Assembly (NCBI GenBank): GCA_008638375.1
Contig: CM018038.1
Span: 14,034,515 to 14,098,514 of the forward strand
Length of the DNA stretch: 64,000 nt
Direction of reading: 5' to 3'
DNA from: Nyssa sinensis
Taxonomy: Eukaryota; Streptophyta; Magnoliopsida; Cornales; Nyssaceae
The position numbers were made by a program, and so were the translations under genes. Below, piece by piece: positions 11,564 through 22,888 of this stretch (its first letter is position 1; each line of letters begins with the position of its first letter). Under the pieces are notes generated by a model. The model did not search any database and had not been told where the DNA came from. It saw nothing but the letters and a program-made list of their open reading frames with translations.

Positions 11564-12742
11564 TGTTAGCCCCTTGAGGGCTTGACAAGGCCAAGGCATG
11601 GTGAGTCTCAACCAATGCTAAGGCCAAGCTAGGGGTGGCCTGTCATGGGCACCCTTACTTGAGATTGAGTTGTCTTTATGGATACTTCAGACTTGGTGCA
11701 GCTTATGTGCATGCCTTAGGCAGCAAAGGCCAAGGCAGTACACTTCGACAACACTTGGCGTGCAGAGACAGCTTTTGGCAAAATGTACGCTCACAAGGAG
11801 AACAGCTTGACTTTGCAAGCAGTTGTGTCTACTCCTATCAGTTGGGTGAATTTTCCTAAGACATATATAGAGGGGAGTACCTCCCTAAGGCGCCCATGGG
11901 CAAGTAAGCCATGCAGCCAAAGACCTTGGCACCTCTGGGGCAAGGTATATTGCTGTTATTGTAAGCTGGGTTTGACATGGTGGTCCAACCTCTATTACCA
12001 ACGATGGCAACATATGGTGGTAACGTTTGACAATACAAGACCAAGTCATGAGTAGGCATCGTTTAGCAATGAAGGCTGATAATGAAGCATTGGTGGGATC
12101 ATGTGGTTCATTAATTGAAGGCTGAGTGCTCATAACCTTGTCCTTAAGTGAGGGCTTGGGGTGGCTTTAGTTGAGACAGAGCAGGTGAAGGCAGTTGCTG
12201 GTCTGGCACAAGACAAAGCTGTCTAAGGGCAGACAAGGGTAACTACCATGTTGTGTTGGTGCTGGATCCTATGGCTAGCAATATAAACAGTAGTGAGATG
12301 AATTGCTTGCTTATATGTGACACACATTAGTGACTTCAGATAACCCTAGCAGTTGGGGGTGTCAATTGTAAGCAACATGTGGTTGTCTGTGGTTTGTTCA
12401 GGCAAAACCATAGTAGTTGGGGTGTAATTATAACCCATGTGCATGTCACAGACACACAAAATGGGTGGTTGTATGTCTTGTCTACATATACACATTGTAG
12501 TAGAGGGGTGTAGGCAGAGAAGTGAGTGAGAGTACTTCTTGTCACGCAACCCTAAAAGCTGTATTCTTATATTGTTGAGAGAAGTAAAGGTTGAGAAGAT
12601 TTTTCTGTAAAGTGTGCGTATTTTGTGTTGCTATCTTCTTTAAGCCTCTTGGGCATGAGTGTGTGTTTATTGATTGATTAAAACAGTGTCTTAATGCCAT
12701 CACAAGATAAAAAAATTTATGTTCAAATTTTGACTCCTGACA
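11564..12742 (+). repeat. 3' LTR of the chromovirus
   Basis: A 1,179-bp LTR, starting TGTTAGCCCC and ending CTGACA, collinear with the 5' LTR and followed by the CTTTT target duplication. It differs from the 5' LTR by scattered substitutions, small indels and a shorter GT run. Confidence 0.95.
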
Positions 12743-12830
12743 CTTTTCCCCTACGTCATAATTGATATACTGATCCCTATCCCCACAAAAGCATATGTTC
12801 CAACTTGGTTGGACCCCACTGGCCCTAGAA

Positions 12831-12992
12831 AACATGGCGACATTGGAATAGGATTCAAATTCTTTGCCTTTAAGTGAATGATCACTAAAAGCCACCAAAG
12901 AGGGCCCAGCTAACATGGCGACATTGGAATAGGATTCAAATTCTTTGCCTTTAAGTGAATCATCACTGACAGCCACCAAAGAGGGCCCAGCT
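12831..12992. repeat. In-frame 81-bp tandem duplication in LINE ORF1
   Basis: Two copies, at 12,831-12,911 and 12,912-12,992, differ at only a few bases. The length of 81 bp is 27 codons, so the minus-strand frame repeats the peptide AGPSLVA(V/F)SD twice without a shift. Confidence 0.9.
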
Positions 12993-13456
12993 AGACACGG
13001 CTGGGCATTAAACTTGGCACGGCCCAATTTGGCCTCAACGGTCGAATTGTCAACAGTGGTGGACTAGGTAATCTCCAAATTATTAATGTAAACAGGTTCT
13101 CCTTTCTTGATAAGGCAAGAGTCATCACTGTTTGAATTAGTTAGTGCCCGCAAAGATTGTTTAGAGAAGACCCCAGTATGCACGGCACACTCCTCCATCA
13201 TATCCATCATGGAACATGTATTGACATAAAAACTACCATCATCCAATAAATCAGGTGTTGTCGTTGATCTCCGAAAGAGCCGCCGCCATTTGGTAATTTC
13301 CGCTGTCACGGAACAGCCTCAAGCCATGAACCATATTGTGAATTTTTTGTGAAGCCTTGCTTTGCATTGTTGATGCTTGAAAACAATTTCTCTCCATATG
13401 CTCAATCTTTCCATAATAATAACATAACAACGGGAGTCTCTCGTACTTGAAATGAG

Positions 13457-13693
13457 CCCAAATCACTGAGGAATTTTCAATTTGCAACTTCACACCTCTA
13501 CGTAACGGCTTCTCAAAATTTATTGGAACTTTCAACCCAAATCACTGAGGAATTTTCAATTTGCAACTTCACACCTCTACGTAACGGCTTCTCAAAATTT
13601 ATTGGAACTTTCAACCCAAATCACTGAGGAATTTTCAATTTGCAACTTCACACCTCTACGTAACGGCTTCTCAAAATTTATTGGAACTTTCAA
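13457..13693. repeat. Perfect 79-bp triplication in LINE ORF1
   Basis: Three copies without visible differences, at 13,457-13,535, 13,536-13,614 and 13,615-13,693, each starting CCCAAATCACTGAGG. Because 79 is not a multiple of three, the extra copies shift the ORF1 frame. Confidence 0.95.
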
Positions 13694-13744
13694 TCATAGA
13701 CATTTGGACTTTTTCTCCTCCCGGTCAAGAAAGTTGATGTTGCA

Positions 13745-14285
13745 CTTTCTGAGTAGTGGGGCTTCCGCTATTCGTCTCCTGTTAAGAACTCGAAAAGAGA
13801 GATCAGAGAGTTACCGGATTGACTTCGAAAAAGAGAGATTAGCGGACCATCGGGTTGGCTCCGATGGTAGCCGCTCTAATGCAATGTTAAAGTTGGTACA
13901 AATAAAACGAAGACTGCAATTGAAAGGCGCACCTTAGGATTTTATTTATAAGCTGCGAGTTTTCTAAGTTAATTAGGATTTGGAGTCGCAAAGATAAAAA
14001 TTTGATGATATCCGAAAATAGCGGTTACCATGTTAAACTCTGCTTCCTTTCTTCAAGGTCAAAAGGACATGCAAGGCGATGATCAACTCCAGACCACTTC
14101 ATGTGCGTGCTCAGCATTTCTTGCTCTAGAGGGAAGACTAGAGACCTTGCGTCATTCCGAACAAAGAAACTCTGAACCATATGTGCTTGTATGTTTTGGA
14201 TTAGAGAATTTTTCTTGGTCTGTATGCATAATTACTCTATATATACACATGTCATGTCAAAATTGGTCTGTCTTTTTGTGATATA
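13745..14285. other. Unrecognised insertion-like segment within LINE ORF1
   Basis: LINE ORF1 motifs are recognisable on both sides (KKSKCL below, GRKIAQSFG above), but this stretch shows none on either strand. It holds an imperfect tandem repeat near 13,795-13,870 and two unremarkable open frames (13,602-13,937 and 14,030-14,281, both +). It may be another inserted element or a rearranged piece. I do not recognise it. Confidence 0.4.
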
Positions 14286-15259
14286 TCAAAAGTGAACCTC
14301 ATACTCTGTCCCAAAAGACTGGGCAATTTTCCGACCCATCTGTTGAGTCATGCATTCTAGAGGAACATTACTAACTTGAATCCAAAACGGGGAAATAGAA
14401 AACAAAGAATTCTTAAGCTCCAAGCCCTTTGCCCATCTTCAAAATATAATCATAGCATTCTCAAAGAGCCAGAGACTACTGTCTTAGAATCCCCAACATT
14501 ATATAGATTTAGATTCAAAAATGAATTGAAAGTAATGGGAACCCAAAGCGCTCACACGTAAATTAGATACATTACCCCAGACAAATGACATAACTTTCTT
14601 TAAACCAAAGAGGCTCGCAGATTTATCTGTAACAATCCTTCTGATCAAACTCTGCTCACATTCTTCAATGCCTTGATGTTTCGTTACGACTACTGCAACT
14701 TCTTCCTCTTCCATTAGATCGATGTTAGTCATCCGATCAATTAGTTGATCCAATTGATCCTCCATCATTGGGCAACAAACAGTATAATTAAAAGTGAGAA
14801 AAATAAGTAGAAGAAAGAGGCAACACACAAACTGTAACAAAGAGGACATTTTTTTTATACCGTAATTATCTATCATTAGATTAATCAGAATTTTTTCTAA
14901 AAATTATTTTTTATATTTTTTTAATTTTTAAAAACTTGTTAACTTTTAATATTTTTTCAAAATTAAATTATGTTGAAAGAATTATTTTAATAATTTTTTT
15001 TTTTTTTTAGAATGAGTATTTCTAAGAAAATGTTAAAATTTTTAGTGTATAATCAAAATAAGAAAAAAAAAATATAGCAATTTATTAGAGAAAACGTGAA
15101 TAAAATATAAAAATAATAAATAGGTTTGAACTGGACTCGAATTGAACCCGATATTAATGAATCTTAATTCGAGCCGAACTTAAATTGATTACTTTAAAGT
15201 TTAGATTAAACTTGAACATGACCCAATCTAATTTTCGACCTGTTAAAATTGCACCCCTA

Positions 15260-16343
15260 ACATTTTAGGTGTAAATAGTTGTGAACGAATGTATATCAAA
15301 TCACACGTCTTCAACTACTTTTAACTCCAATCCATCGAAATATATATTTTTTAAAAGTGAAGTAGATGTTTTTTGAGATTTTTTATTTTAAATTGGGGAA
15401 ATTTGTCAAATTCGGATTATAGTCAAGTTATAGCTCCGTCCTTGTGCTTCCGATACCGCCAAGCACTGCCACTATTGATCCCAAACCGAAATGATGTACA
15501 ATAGTTATGATAATTTAATCCATTATGTTGGAGATTTTTATCAAATCTTATTTTTAATTCGAGGAAGTTAAGTTCACGGTTAAGATTTGAAGGCACTTCG
15601 TTCCGCCTCACCCATTCTAATTATATAAAAACAATAATAAAAATATTTTGTGTTAGATAATTTTATTTTTATAATAATTCTTTAATCATTATTTATATTT
15701 TTTATTTTAATACATGTAATGTTTTATTTAAAATATGTTAATTATAATTTATTTAATAAAATAAATAAATAAAAATAAAAACTCTTGTGAGAATTCATCG
15801 AAATTTAAATGAATTTGCGAAAAACTTTTTTTGTGCGGTTGGATTGAGATAGGGGTCCCCACCCCCTGCTATGATCCTAGATCCACAAGTTTGGAAGGGT
15901 AAGGATAGAAGAGCAATTTCAATGGAAAGGTTAATGGAGTTACCAAAGCTAAATTTTGGTAAGTTGTCTAGAAAAATTTTACTCTAATAATAATTTTCAT
16001 CTTTATTAAAATTTCACTAAAGTTAAAGATTTTATCAAATATAGTTTTTGTTTTAGCAGTTACTATTCACATCAATACTTTAAATTGTATGATATCAATG
16101 GTTCGGATTTGATGGTACTTTTTTTGTTTTCGATGAATAAGAGTGGCAGTCGAAAAGAAAAATGATAATTCTATAAAAAAAAAAAAAAAAAAAAACATTT
16201 TACTATTAGAACTAATATATCATAAAATGACAAACATATTCATAGCATGACACATGTATGTACAGAACTTTTCAGAGTACAAATCAGAAAGGATCGTATT
16301 ATACAGGTCAAACAGGCATGAGAGTTCAGAGGTATGTGGTTCG
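15260..16343. other. AT-rich intergenic stretch
   Basis: No gene is visible. There is an A run at about 16,178-16,196 and AT-rich simple sequence. A short minus-strand frame at 15,423-15,611 has no recognisable content. Confidence 0.6.
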
Positions 16344-16803
16344 AACAAGACACCATCTTTCATATCCAACTAATCTTAGAATAAGGAAACAAAGTTCAAA
16401 GTGACAATTATTATATTCAGATATCTTTGAATTCTGACTTTTATAACTCCTAATCCTGCTCAACTTAAGAGATCTACAACCAATAAATAAAATCTTAAGA
16501 TACGCTTTTGATTATGTTTAATTATTTTCTAGCTTTATTTTCTTTACTGACTTTATCATCAGAGCTGGTTCAGAAACATGACACCATCTTTCATATCCTA
16601 CTGATCTCAGAATAAGGAAACAAAGTTCAAAGTGGCAATTACTATATTCGGATATCTTCGAATTACTACTTTTATGACTCTTAATCCTACTCAACTTAGA
16701 ATATCTACAACCAATAAATAAAATTACAAGATACGCTTTTGATTATGTTTAATTATTTTTTTTAATTATAGCTTTATTTTCTTTACTGACTTTATCAACG
16801 GAG
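16344..16803. repeat. 231-bp tandem duplication downstream of MATE copy 1
   Basis: Two copies, about 16,344-16,574 and 16,575-16,803, both start near ACACCATCTTTCATATCC. Both contain AATAAGGAAACAAAGTTCAAAG and end with CTTTACTGACTTTATCA. They have drifted at many positions. The repeat lies about 380 bp beyond the stop codon of the transporter gene, possibly in its 3' flank. Confidence 0.88.
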
Positions 16804-17181
16804 CAGCTACCACCAGAGTTTTCTGGTGACCTTCTGATCCTAAGTTCTTGACAGGTAACGAAGAGTGGGAGGCCCTATGATCAAAAAGAGCAACATCAAG
16901 AACAAAAATGTCAAAATATAAAATTTCAATTCTTGCATTGGGATGACCCAAACAACCCCAATTGCTGTGTTCTTTTAAAGATGAAAATGTTCAACCTCAA
17001 AATTAAGAGGCTGGAAATCAATGTTATCTATAACTTGGATTCGTCGACTGCATGTTGAAAACAACTCAAACCATAAATCCTCACAGAAAGCCAAGGCCAG
17101 TGACATATTGAAGAAAGAACAAAATCCCACTTGCGGTAGACCATGGCAAATGCCAATCAGAATAACATTGAAGGTTTTTTA

Positions 17182-20100
17182 TTAGGATTGATCATCAGGA
17201 TCAGGACTTGACCACTTGTTAACGTGCATGGTTGCTTTCTCAGCCTGCAAAGATTTACCCATAGAAGGCAACCAAAATAAAAAATAAAAATTCACAGTTC
17301 CATATTAGCATTTGTATGGAATCAAACAAACATTAAGGAGAGAATTTTTTTGAAAAAATTTAACCTCCTTTTTCCAATCCCGTCGCATTGTTATGATGGC
17401 CAATACTATCGTCTGCACAGCTGTTCCGAAGATCATCCCACTCCATATACCCTGGTTTATCCATTAATATGCAATCAAGGTGAAGATTAAGGTGTAATAA
17501 CATTGACAAAAAATAAACTAGTTAAGATATAAATGTTGTAGTTCATATCTTTACGAATACATGAAATTGTTATTTTATATTATTATTTGATGTGATGGGC
17601 TCTCACAAATTCTATCATTTTTCTGAATTTATCAAAAAGTTATTTATTTAAATTTTACAATGAGTCAATTTAGTCACTCACTCTCTCTCTTTTTTTTTTT
17701 TTTTATTTCTTTATTCTGCTAAGTAAGCTCTTTCCAAACATACCTTAACACCCATATCAAAGACCCATCCCATCACAACTCCAAGGGGTACCCCAACAAG
17801 GTAGTAGCAGCCCAAATTTATATATGCAACCCATGCCTGCCATCCAGATCCGACAGCCACCCCTACAACATTGGAAAAACAATTTGGTCTTGTAATGTTA
17901 CCAAAATGTTAAATGCTTGACATTTCAATCATTAATACAGAGATGAGAATCACCTGAAAGAACTGGTTGGACACTGTTGAGAAGAATGGTGAAGCCTAAG
18001 AGGTAAGAGAGCTGGCTGACAGCTTCAAGAACATCAGTGCTCGAAGTGAACATATACGCAAACTTGTCATGTAATATCATGATAAGTGCACAGAAGAAGA
18101 AGCCGATTATTGTGGACTGCACCACAGACACATATGCTGCAAATTTTGCGGCCTTTCCGTTCCCCGCACCCAGCTCATTTGCAACCCTTACTCTGTAAAA
18201 TTTATTACGATATCTTTAGCATCTTTAGCAAAGTGTATCTATTTGAGATTTTAAGTCTATTAGAAATAAAAGTGAGAAATGGGCAGATCCAAAAACGTTA
18301 CCTCCAATTCGTTTTATCGACTTATTATAAAAAAAAACTCCAAGTGTTTTGTTGAACCAAACATGGGAAAACTTAATCATAAAATCAATAAAATAATTGT
18401 TTTAAGTCTTACTTAATGATAAGGTCCAAATGTTATATATTATAGTATAATTAAATTAGAAATTTAAGATTAATAAAAGTTTGATTTTACAAAAGTTCCA
18501 AATTTTATGAATTTATAGTATAATCAAATTAAAAGTTTAAGTTTAATAAAAATTGAATACTATTAAAAGGCTCCATAAAGACTTTATAAAAAAAAAACTT
18601 AATTCTATTAATAAAATTTTATTCATATCTAAATAAAAAAAAAAAAAAAAACTATGTAAAAACTCTATTATTAGAGTTTTATTTAATATATACCTCTATC
18701 TATTAAAAATAATTAAATTTAACATAACAAAAGTAAATATAATATATATATATATATAAAATAAAGTAAAAAATTATATTAAGATTTAAAATGCCTCATT
18801 TAGAATTGTTCATTTTATCGTTTTAAACCATCAATTGTCTAGAGCCAACCCTGACCAAACAATAACAGTTCAGAAAAAAGAACAAGGTTCAAGTCCCCGT
18901 AAAATAAGAACAGAGGGTTAATAAAGATTTACCACCACCGGCCTTAATAATTGACTAAACTTTAAAAATAAAATTTAAGTTTTGGTGATGATAAATGCTA
19001 TGTCTCTAGGACTAATTTCCTATCTAAGTAGTGCAAGTGCACACTCTCACACAATTGACAAGAGTTCTTTCCCCCTCATTGAACGTTGTATCAAAAAATG
19101 TTTTTACTTATGTAGAATTTTACTTCCCAAATTATGTGACATTGTATCATTGATTTATTATTAAATTTTGTTTCTAATATACCACCAATATCTTATAAGA
19201 CATCACATTGGAATGCAAAACTTGTTATAAAAATTTGGAATATTTAGTAAAATTTTCGGGTGATAATAGCTGAAACTATCATAACTACCATATATACTAA
19301 TTTTCACTATTTATCACACCATGTTATATTTATAATTGTAAAACGAATAAAGTTATTCGAACTCATCTCGTGATCGGCTCAGACATAGACTTGTTCGAGA
19401 TCAGCTTATGGAGGTTAGTAAATTAAGCTTTAATATATTTTAAAGCTCGTTAATTTATTGGATTCGGCTCGATTTTGTAATAAGTATTTTAATGTAATAT
19501 AAAAAAAACTAAGTTACTTGAGTTCGACTAGTAATTGACATGACAAGAAATTCGTTCATGATAAATTAAAAAATAAATAAATCAAACTTAAATATAATTT
19601 TAATAAACCAAGTTGCTAAACTCAGCTCGGCTATTTTCAGTAGCACTATCAATTAAGGTTTGTTGGTTAAAATCTTAATTTGATTTTCCTCAAAACAAAT
19701 TCAAATTTATGTAAATTCAATAGATTAAGGTTCGAATCTGATAACATTTAAATTATAATACATCTTATATAAATTTTATGTCGAAAACTTTAAGATATTT
19801 TATAATATATTATTAATTTTCAAATCAAATTTACGTTTCTGAAAGTCATTTGAATTCTAATTAATTGTTCAAATGTAATCCCTACAAAGATAATCGGCAA
19901 CAAATTCAGATCTTATCACATCCACATCGAAAACAACCTTGAATTCGGTAAAAAACTTTTGGGGTTTTCTCAACCATACACAACTAACTAATTGGGGAAA
20001 CTTAGGTTCATCTAGGGTGGCTGAATCAAATTAAATGAGGATGTATGGCCAAAACCAGAAAAATAAAAAATGCTAGCAACTAGTCAAAACTGTCAGCCAC

Positions 20101-22888
20101 ATCGAAAACAAATAAGTAAAGGAAGTTGCGGGATGGTCTACAATTTGGCTACTACTACTTACAACTAGTTTTTTTTTTTGACTTAAGAATTTCTCCACGC
20201 AATCTTTGATAACGTAATCACATGTAAATCCAGAACACGTGCAAATTCTCCTTACCCACACTCACCAGATAACTCTAGGAAGAGAAAATTTTTTTGTAGA
20301 ATATCAAATTTGTGACAGATATTATTGAAAGGTATTTATCATGCAATTCATTATCACTCGACAACTCCCCTGAGATAAGAGTGCATAAATTGAAATCGGC
20401 AACTAATTTGATAGGGTTTTCTAACTAAAATCTTAAATTAGGAACAAAAATGTGGTTATAGATTTGACACCACATTTGACAAGGAGGGTTCCAATTGCTT
20501 CCATAAACTTCTAGTTGATAAGAATGCTTCACTGGATGGTTGTGTTTAAAAGTAATCCTTTTTCATGAAACCTTTCCCACGGAACTCCAAAGAGGACAAA
20601 CAACTTCAGAATTAATCAATACACCAAAGGTCCACAACACCTAACATCACCTTTTCTTTTATTTTTTTAGAATATCATATTAAATAAAAATAGAAAACTA
20701 TAAAAAAAAAAAATGGAAGTCTTTTATTTTTATTTTATTATTTTTATTATGGATAGGTTGATATGACGTAAAAGTTGTTAGATTGGATTCCGCAGGTTTG
20801 TCTTACCGACGTGATAAATATATTAAAAAACCATTGCCATTAGAAATTAGAAAAGAGTGAGATAATTAATGACGAAGAGGAGATGGAAATTAGTAGACCT
20901 ACCCGGTTGCAGCAAAGAAAGCAAGAGGAATCATCATTTCCCACCCATTAATATTCATGCTGCCACAACATAGCCAAATACACAAACATTAAATCGACAT
21001 TAATATATATATATATATATATATAGAAAAATGATTGTTACATCGGTTCGATTTATCAAATATTGTATCAATAATTTTTTGGTAATTAATAAATATATTT
21101 AATCTTTTTATTTAAATTTTAAAAAAATTATGATAAATAATGTCATTTGATAAACTAATCCGATCAATTAATTCAAAGTACCTAGCATTACTTACCTTAG
21201 AAAAACCTTATATATCATCAACGTAATCAAAGTGCAATGTTTATGAGGTTTTTTTTAGCAACCATGGTTAACATATTCCAAGTACATATTTGTGTGAATG
21301 GGTGTTGCAGTTTTTGATGGGATTGCTAAAAAATCAGGCCTGTGTCGGTTTAATATAAAATTTAATTTTTTTAAAATTAAAAAAAAAAGTTTATATTCAT
21401 AAATTACAAAAAAAAAAAAAATTGAATTTTTGTTAAAGACAATCATACAATGACGTAACACTACAACGTGGTGTGATGACTGATAATTACTCATTTAAAT
21501 GTGATTAATAGGAGAAATATAACTTACCAGATGGATAAGGCATCCACAGCTATTGTGGCATTCTTTAGGTGCCCAGTCATTAATATCAATATTCTATAGT
21601 ACCAATTCTCCAAGCTGCATGAATAAACCCATGTCATTTAAACCATAACGTGTGTGGTGTAAATCTGTGTTTGTCTTTATACGTATGTATTAATGTGAGT
21701 GAGAGAGTGTTTGTCTTTATACATATGTATTAATGTGTGTATATGTGTGTGAGTGAGTGAGAGAGTGTTTGTCTTTATACATATGTATTAATGTGTGTAT
21801 GTGTGTGTGAGTGAGTGAGAGAGAAAAAGATAGAGAGAAAGACCAAAGCATGACACCGGAGGCAGTGGAGAGTTTTAGAAATTCCCAGAGCCCAGAAAAT
21901 GCTTGTACAGAGAAACCCTTCCAAGTTTCTGGACACCCACCCCACAAAGTGTAACCCAGGAGCCCAAAAACCAAAACCCACCACGAGATATCCAAAGCGA
22001 GAGCCGCTCCAACTACACCAAGCTGAAATTGATAAATAAAAAGCCAACTAACCAACACATGAACCACAAAAGCTGCCAGTGAAACCCAGGCAAGCACGGC
22101 GGTCTTGAGCTGACTCTGCAAGAACCTCTGCAATGGGAATAGAAATGCAAAACTGAAGTGCAATGGAATCAACCACCAAGCTACCAAGCCAGATTGCTCC
22201 GACACAGCATCTGATTGTCCTAGAAGCTTCAGAACCGGCGTTGCATAGACATATAGTGGCAATAACAAGAAACAAGACAAGAATAGTACAATCCACGATC
22301 TTTGCATATATACACCCAACATATTGTACCTTTTCGCTCCAAAAGCCTGCCCACACAAAGTTTCTAATGCACTCGCCATTCCTAACTAACCCACAAAACC
22401 AGAACAGAGTACTATCAGATACAAAGAAGTGCCCATATATACATATATATGTATATATCATTAAAAGTAAGCGCATAGAAACACCGGTTTAGAAACATGT
22501 CTGTGGTACGTGCGTATGAAATTCTGATTGTATTACATATATTCGTATATATGTATATAAACATATAGAAAGAAGGAAGGTGGGTACGTACAAGGAGGCC
22601 GAAATTGAAGCCGACGATGACAGTGTTGGCGATGGAGATTGAAGCGAGTTCAAGATCACCAAGGTGGCCGGCGAAAGCTTGGGTAACGATGTTCATGGAG
22701 TAAGTGGCGACGCGGCTGAAGATGGAGGGACCCACTATGTGCCATAGCTTCTTTGATTCAATCCAGATCCTTGTTTTGAGGTCTTTATTGTAATCTTCTT
22801 CACCTTGGGCGTTCCCTGGGCCGTTTGATTCTGAATTCTGTAACAAGGGTTGGTTAATTACTTCTCCGTCGCTGCTAACGCTCCTCAT
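17182..22888 (-). CDS. MATE/DTX family efflux transporter, copy 1 (8 exons)
   Basis: Exons on the minus strand: 22,592-22,888; 21,844-22,385; 21,528-21,614; 20,903-20,959; 17,954-18,192; 17,744-17,862; 17,365-17,451 (lower end uncertain by 2 bp); 17,182-17,244. They join to 1,491 bp, encoding 496 aa and a TAA stop, with no interruption. The start at 22,888 (MRSVSSDGEV) gives the usual hydrophilic N-terminus followed by LKTRIWIESKKLW. Family signatures follow in order: QAFAGHLGDLELA, ALETLCGQAFGAKRY, LQRFLQ, DISWWV, LENWYYRILILMTG, MNINGWEMMIPLAFFAATG, VRVANELGAGN, GVAVGSGWQAWVAYINLGCYY, and a C-terminal AEKATMHVNKW. MATE proteins are 12-helix antiporters that move organic compounds, often flavonoids or other specialised metabolites, out of the cytosol or into the vacuole using H+ or Na+ gradients. 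From memory it resembles the Arabidopsis DTX27-DTX33 group; the substrate is unknown. Introns are 206, 229, 568, 2,710, 91, 292 and about 120 bp. The intron 2 donor (TTTG/GTCTTT) is weaker than in copy 2. Confidence 0.93.
18405..18850. repeat. Dispersed AT-rich repeat R2, copy in intron 4 of MATE copy 1
   Basis: This shares order and phrases with 35,045-35,512, such as GATTAATAAAAGT, TTTTATGAATTTATAG, TAATTAAATTT and CTCATTTAGAAT. It contains internal half-repeats (TAATTAAATTAGAA-type). It is non-coding and of unknown class. Confidence 0.6.
19325..19660. repeat. Possible dispersed element in intron 4 of MATE copy 1
   Basis: The segment has repeated phrases like CGGCTCG, AGCTCGTTAAT and CAGCTCGGC amid AT-rich sequence, resembling common non-autonomous repeats in plant introns. 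No coding content and no clear ends. Confidence 0.3.
21030..21180. mobile_element. Short inverted-repeat MITE in intron 3 of MATE copy 1
   Basis: The left side (CATCGGTTCGATTTATCAAA) matches the complement of the right side (GATCGGATTAGTTTATCAAA), giving a hairpin-like element of about 150 bp. It follows an (AT)n run at 21,005-21,024. Confidence 0.45.
21669..21835. repeat. Minisatellite in intron 2 of MATE copy 1
   Basis: Three successive units share TTGTCTTTATACATATG and TATTAATGTG, beginning at 21,671, 21,711 and 21,769 (periods 40 and 58 bp), followed by GTGTGT and GAGAGA runs. The array reaches to within about 10 bp of the intron 2 donor at 21,843. Confidence 0.85.

Larger units (their letters stand above)
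6051..12742 (+). mobile_element. Ty3/gypsy LTR retrotransposon, chromovirus type, inserted in the LINE
   Basis: A 6,692-bp element bounded by two LTRs that begin TGTTAG and end GACA (TG...CA). It is flanked on both sides by the 5-bp target duplication CTTTT (6,046-6,050 and 12,743-12,747). A primer-binding site follows the 5' LTR and a purine-rich tract precedes the 3' LTR. The internal order is gag, protease, reverse transcriptase, RNase H, integrase, chromodomain-like tail; integrase after RNase H is the Ty3/gypsy order. Most domains are recognisable but carry about a dozen in-frame stops, so the copy is dead. The two LTRs differ at 3 of the first 60 bases I compared, plus small indels, so this is not a very recent insertion. 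Confidence 0.95.
12748..14768 (-). pseudogene. LINE ORF1 (DUF4283 and zinc-knuckle RNA-binding protein), broken
   Basis: The likely start is one of two adjacent ATGs at 14,763-14,768 (MMEDQLDQLIDRM). The first block (to about 14,499) resembles the DUF4283 start seen before plant LINE ORF2s. Its second half, with FWIQVSNVPLECM and MGRKIAQSFG, is in another frame at about 14,290-14,400. A zinc-knuckle region follows at 13,251-13,535: KPLRRGV, FKYERLP and a ligand set CYYYGKIEHMERNC, where the first C-x2-C spacing is lost (Y for the second C). Further on are 13,064-13,309 and 12,748-13,027. The frame is broken by a 79-bp triplication (13,457-13,693) and by about 0.5 kb of unrecognised sequence (about 13,745-14,285). 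The protein normally binds LINE RNA. Confidence 0.82.
1200..14862 (-). mobile_element. LINE (plant L1-type non-LTR retrotransposon), decayed and interrupted
   Basis: The element runs on the minus strand, with its 5' end near 14,862 and its 3' end at a short poly(A) seen as a T run at 1,201-1,211. Two reading frames are recognisable in the usual LINE order. ORF1 (nucleic-acid-binding, DUF4283-like, with a zinc knuckle) comes first; ORF2 (endonuclease, reverse transcriptase, RNase H) follows. The chromovirus at 6,051-12,742 sits inside the C-terminal part of ORF1. Without it the LINE would be about 7 kb. The flanks (ending CTATAG on the left and CATTAG on the right) resemble each other and match a stretch present once in R1 copy B, so they are probably a diverged target duplication. 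Stops, frameshifts and internal duplications make it non-autonomous. Confidence 0.88.
993..15259. repeat. AT-rich inverted-repeat element R1, copy A, split by the LINE
   Basis: The left part is 993 to about 1,199 and the right part about 14,863 to 15,259. The left end reads AGGGTGCAATATGGGCG, and the complement of the right end begins AGGGGTGCAATTTT, so the ends form a short terminal inverted repeat. The interior is rich in phrases such as CGAACTTGAG and AACCCAA. The same interior is continuous in another copy at 26,927-27,543, including the place where copy A is broken. That shows the LINE landed inside this repeat. R1 has no coding capacity and is probably a non-autonomous DNA element; the superfamily is not clear. 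Confidence 0.65.

Noticed and set aside
13602..13937. Plus-strand open frame of 111 codons
   Set aside because: Its first part is antisense to the LINE 79-bp triplication; no domain is visible in the rest.
21717..22379. Open frame of 220 codons starting at 22,379 taken as a complete gene
   Set aside because: It is exon 2 of MATE copy 1 read through its donor into the minisatellite; the true start is in exon 1 at 22,888.
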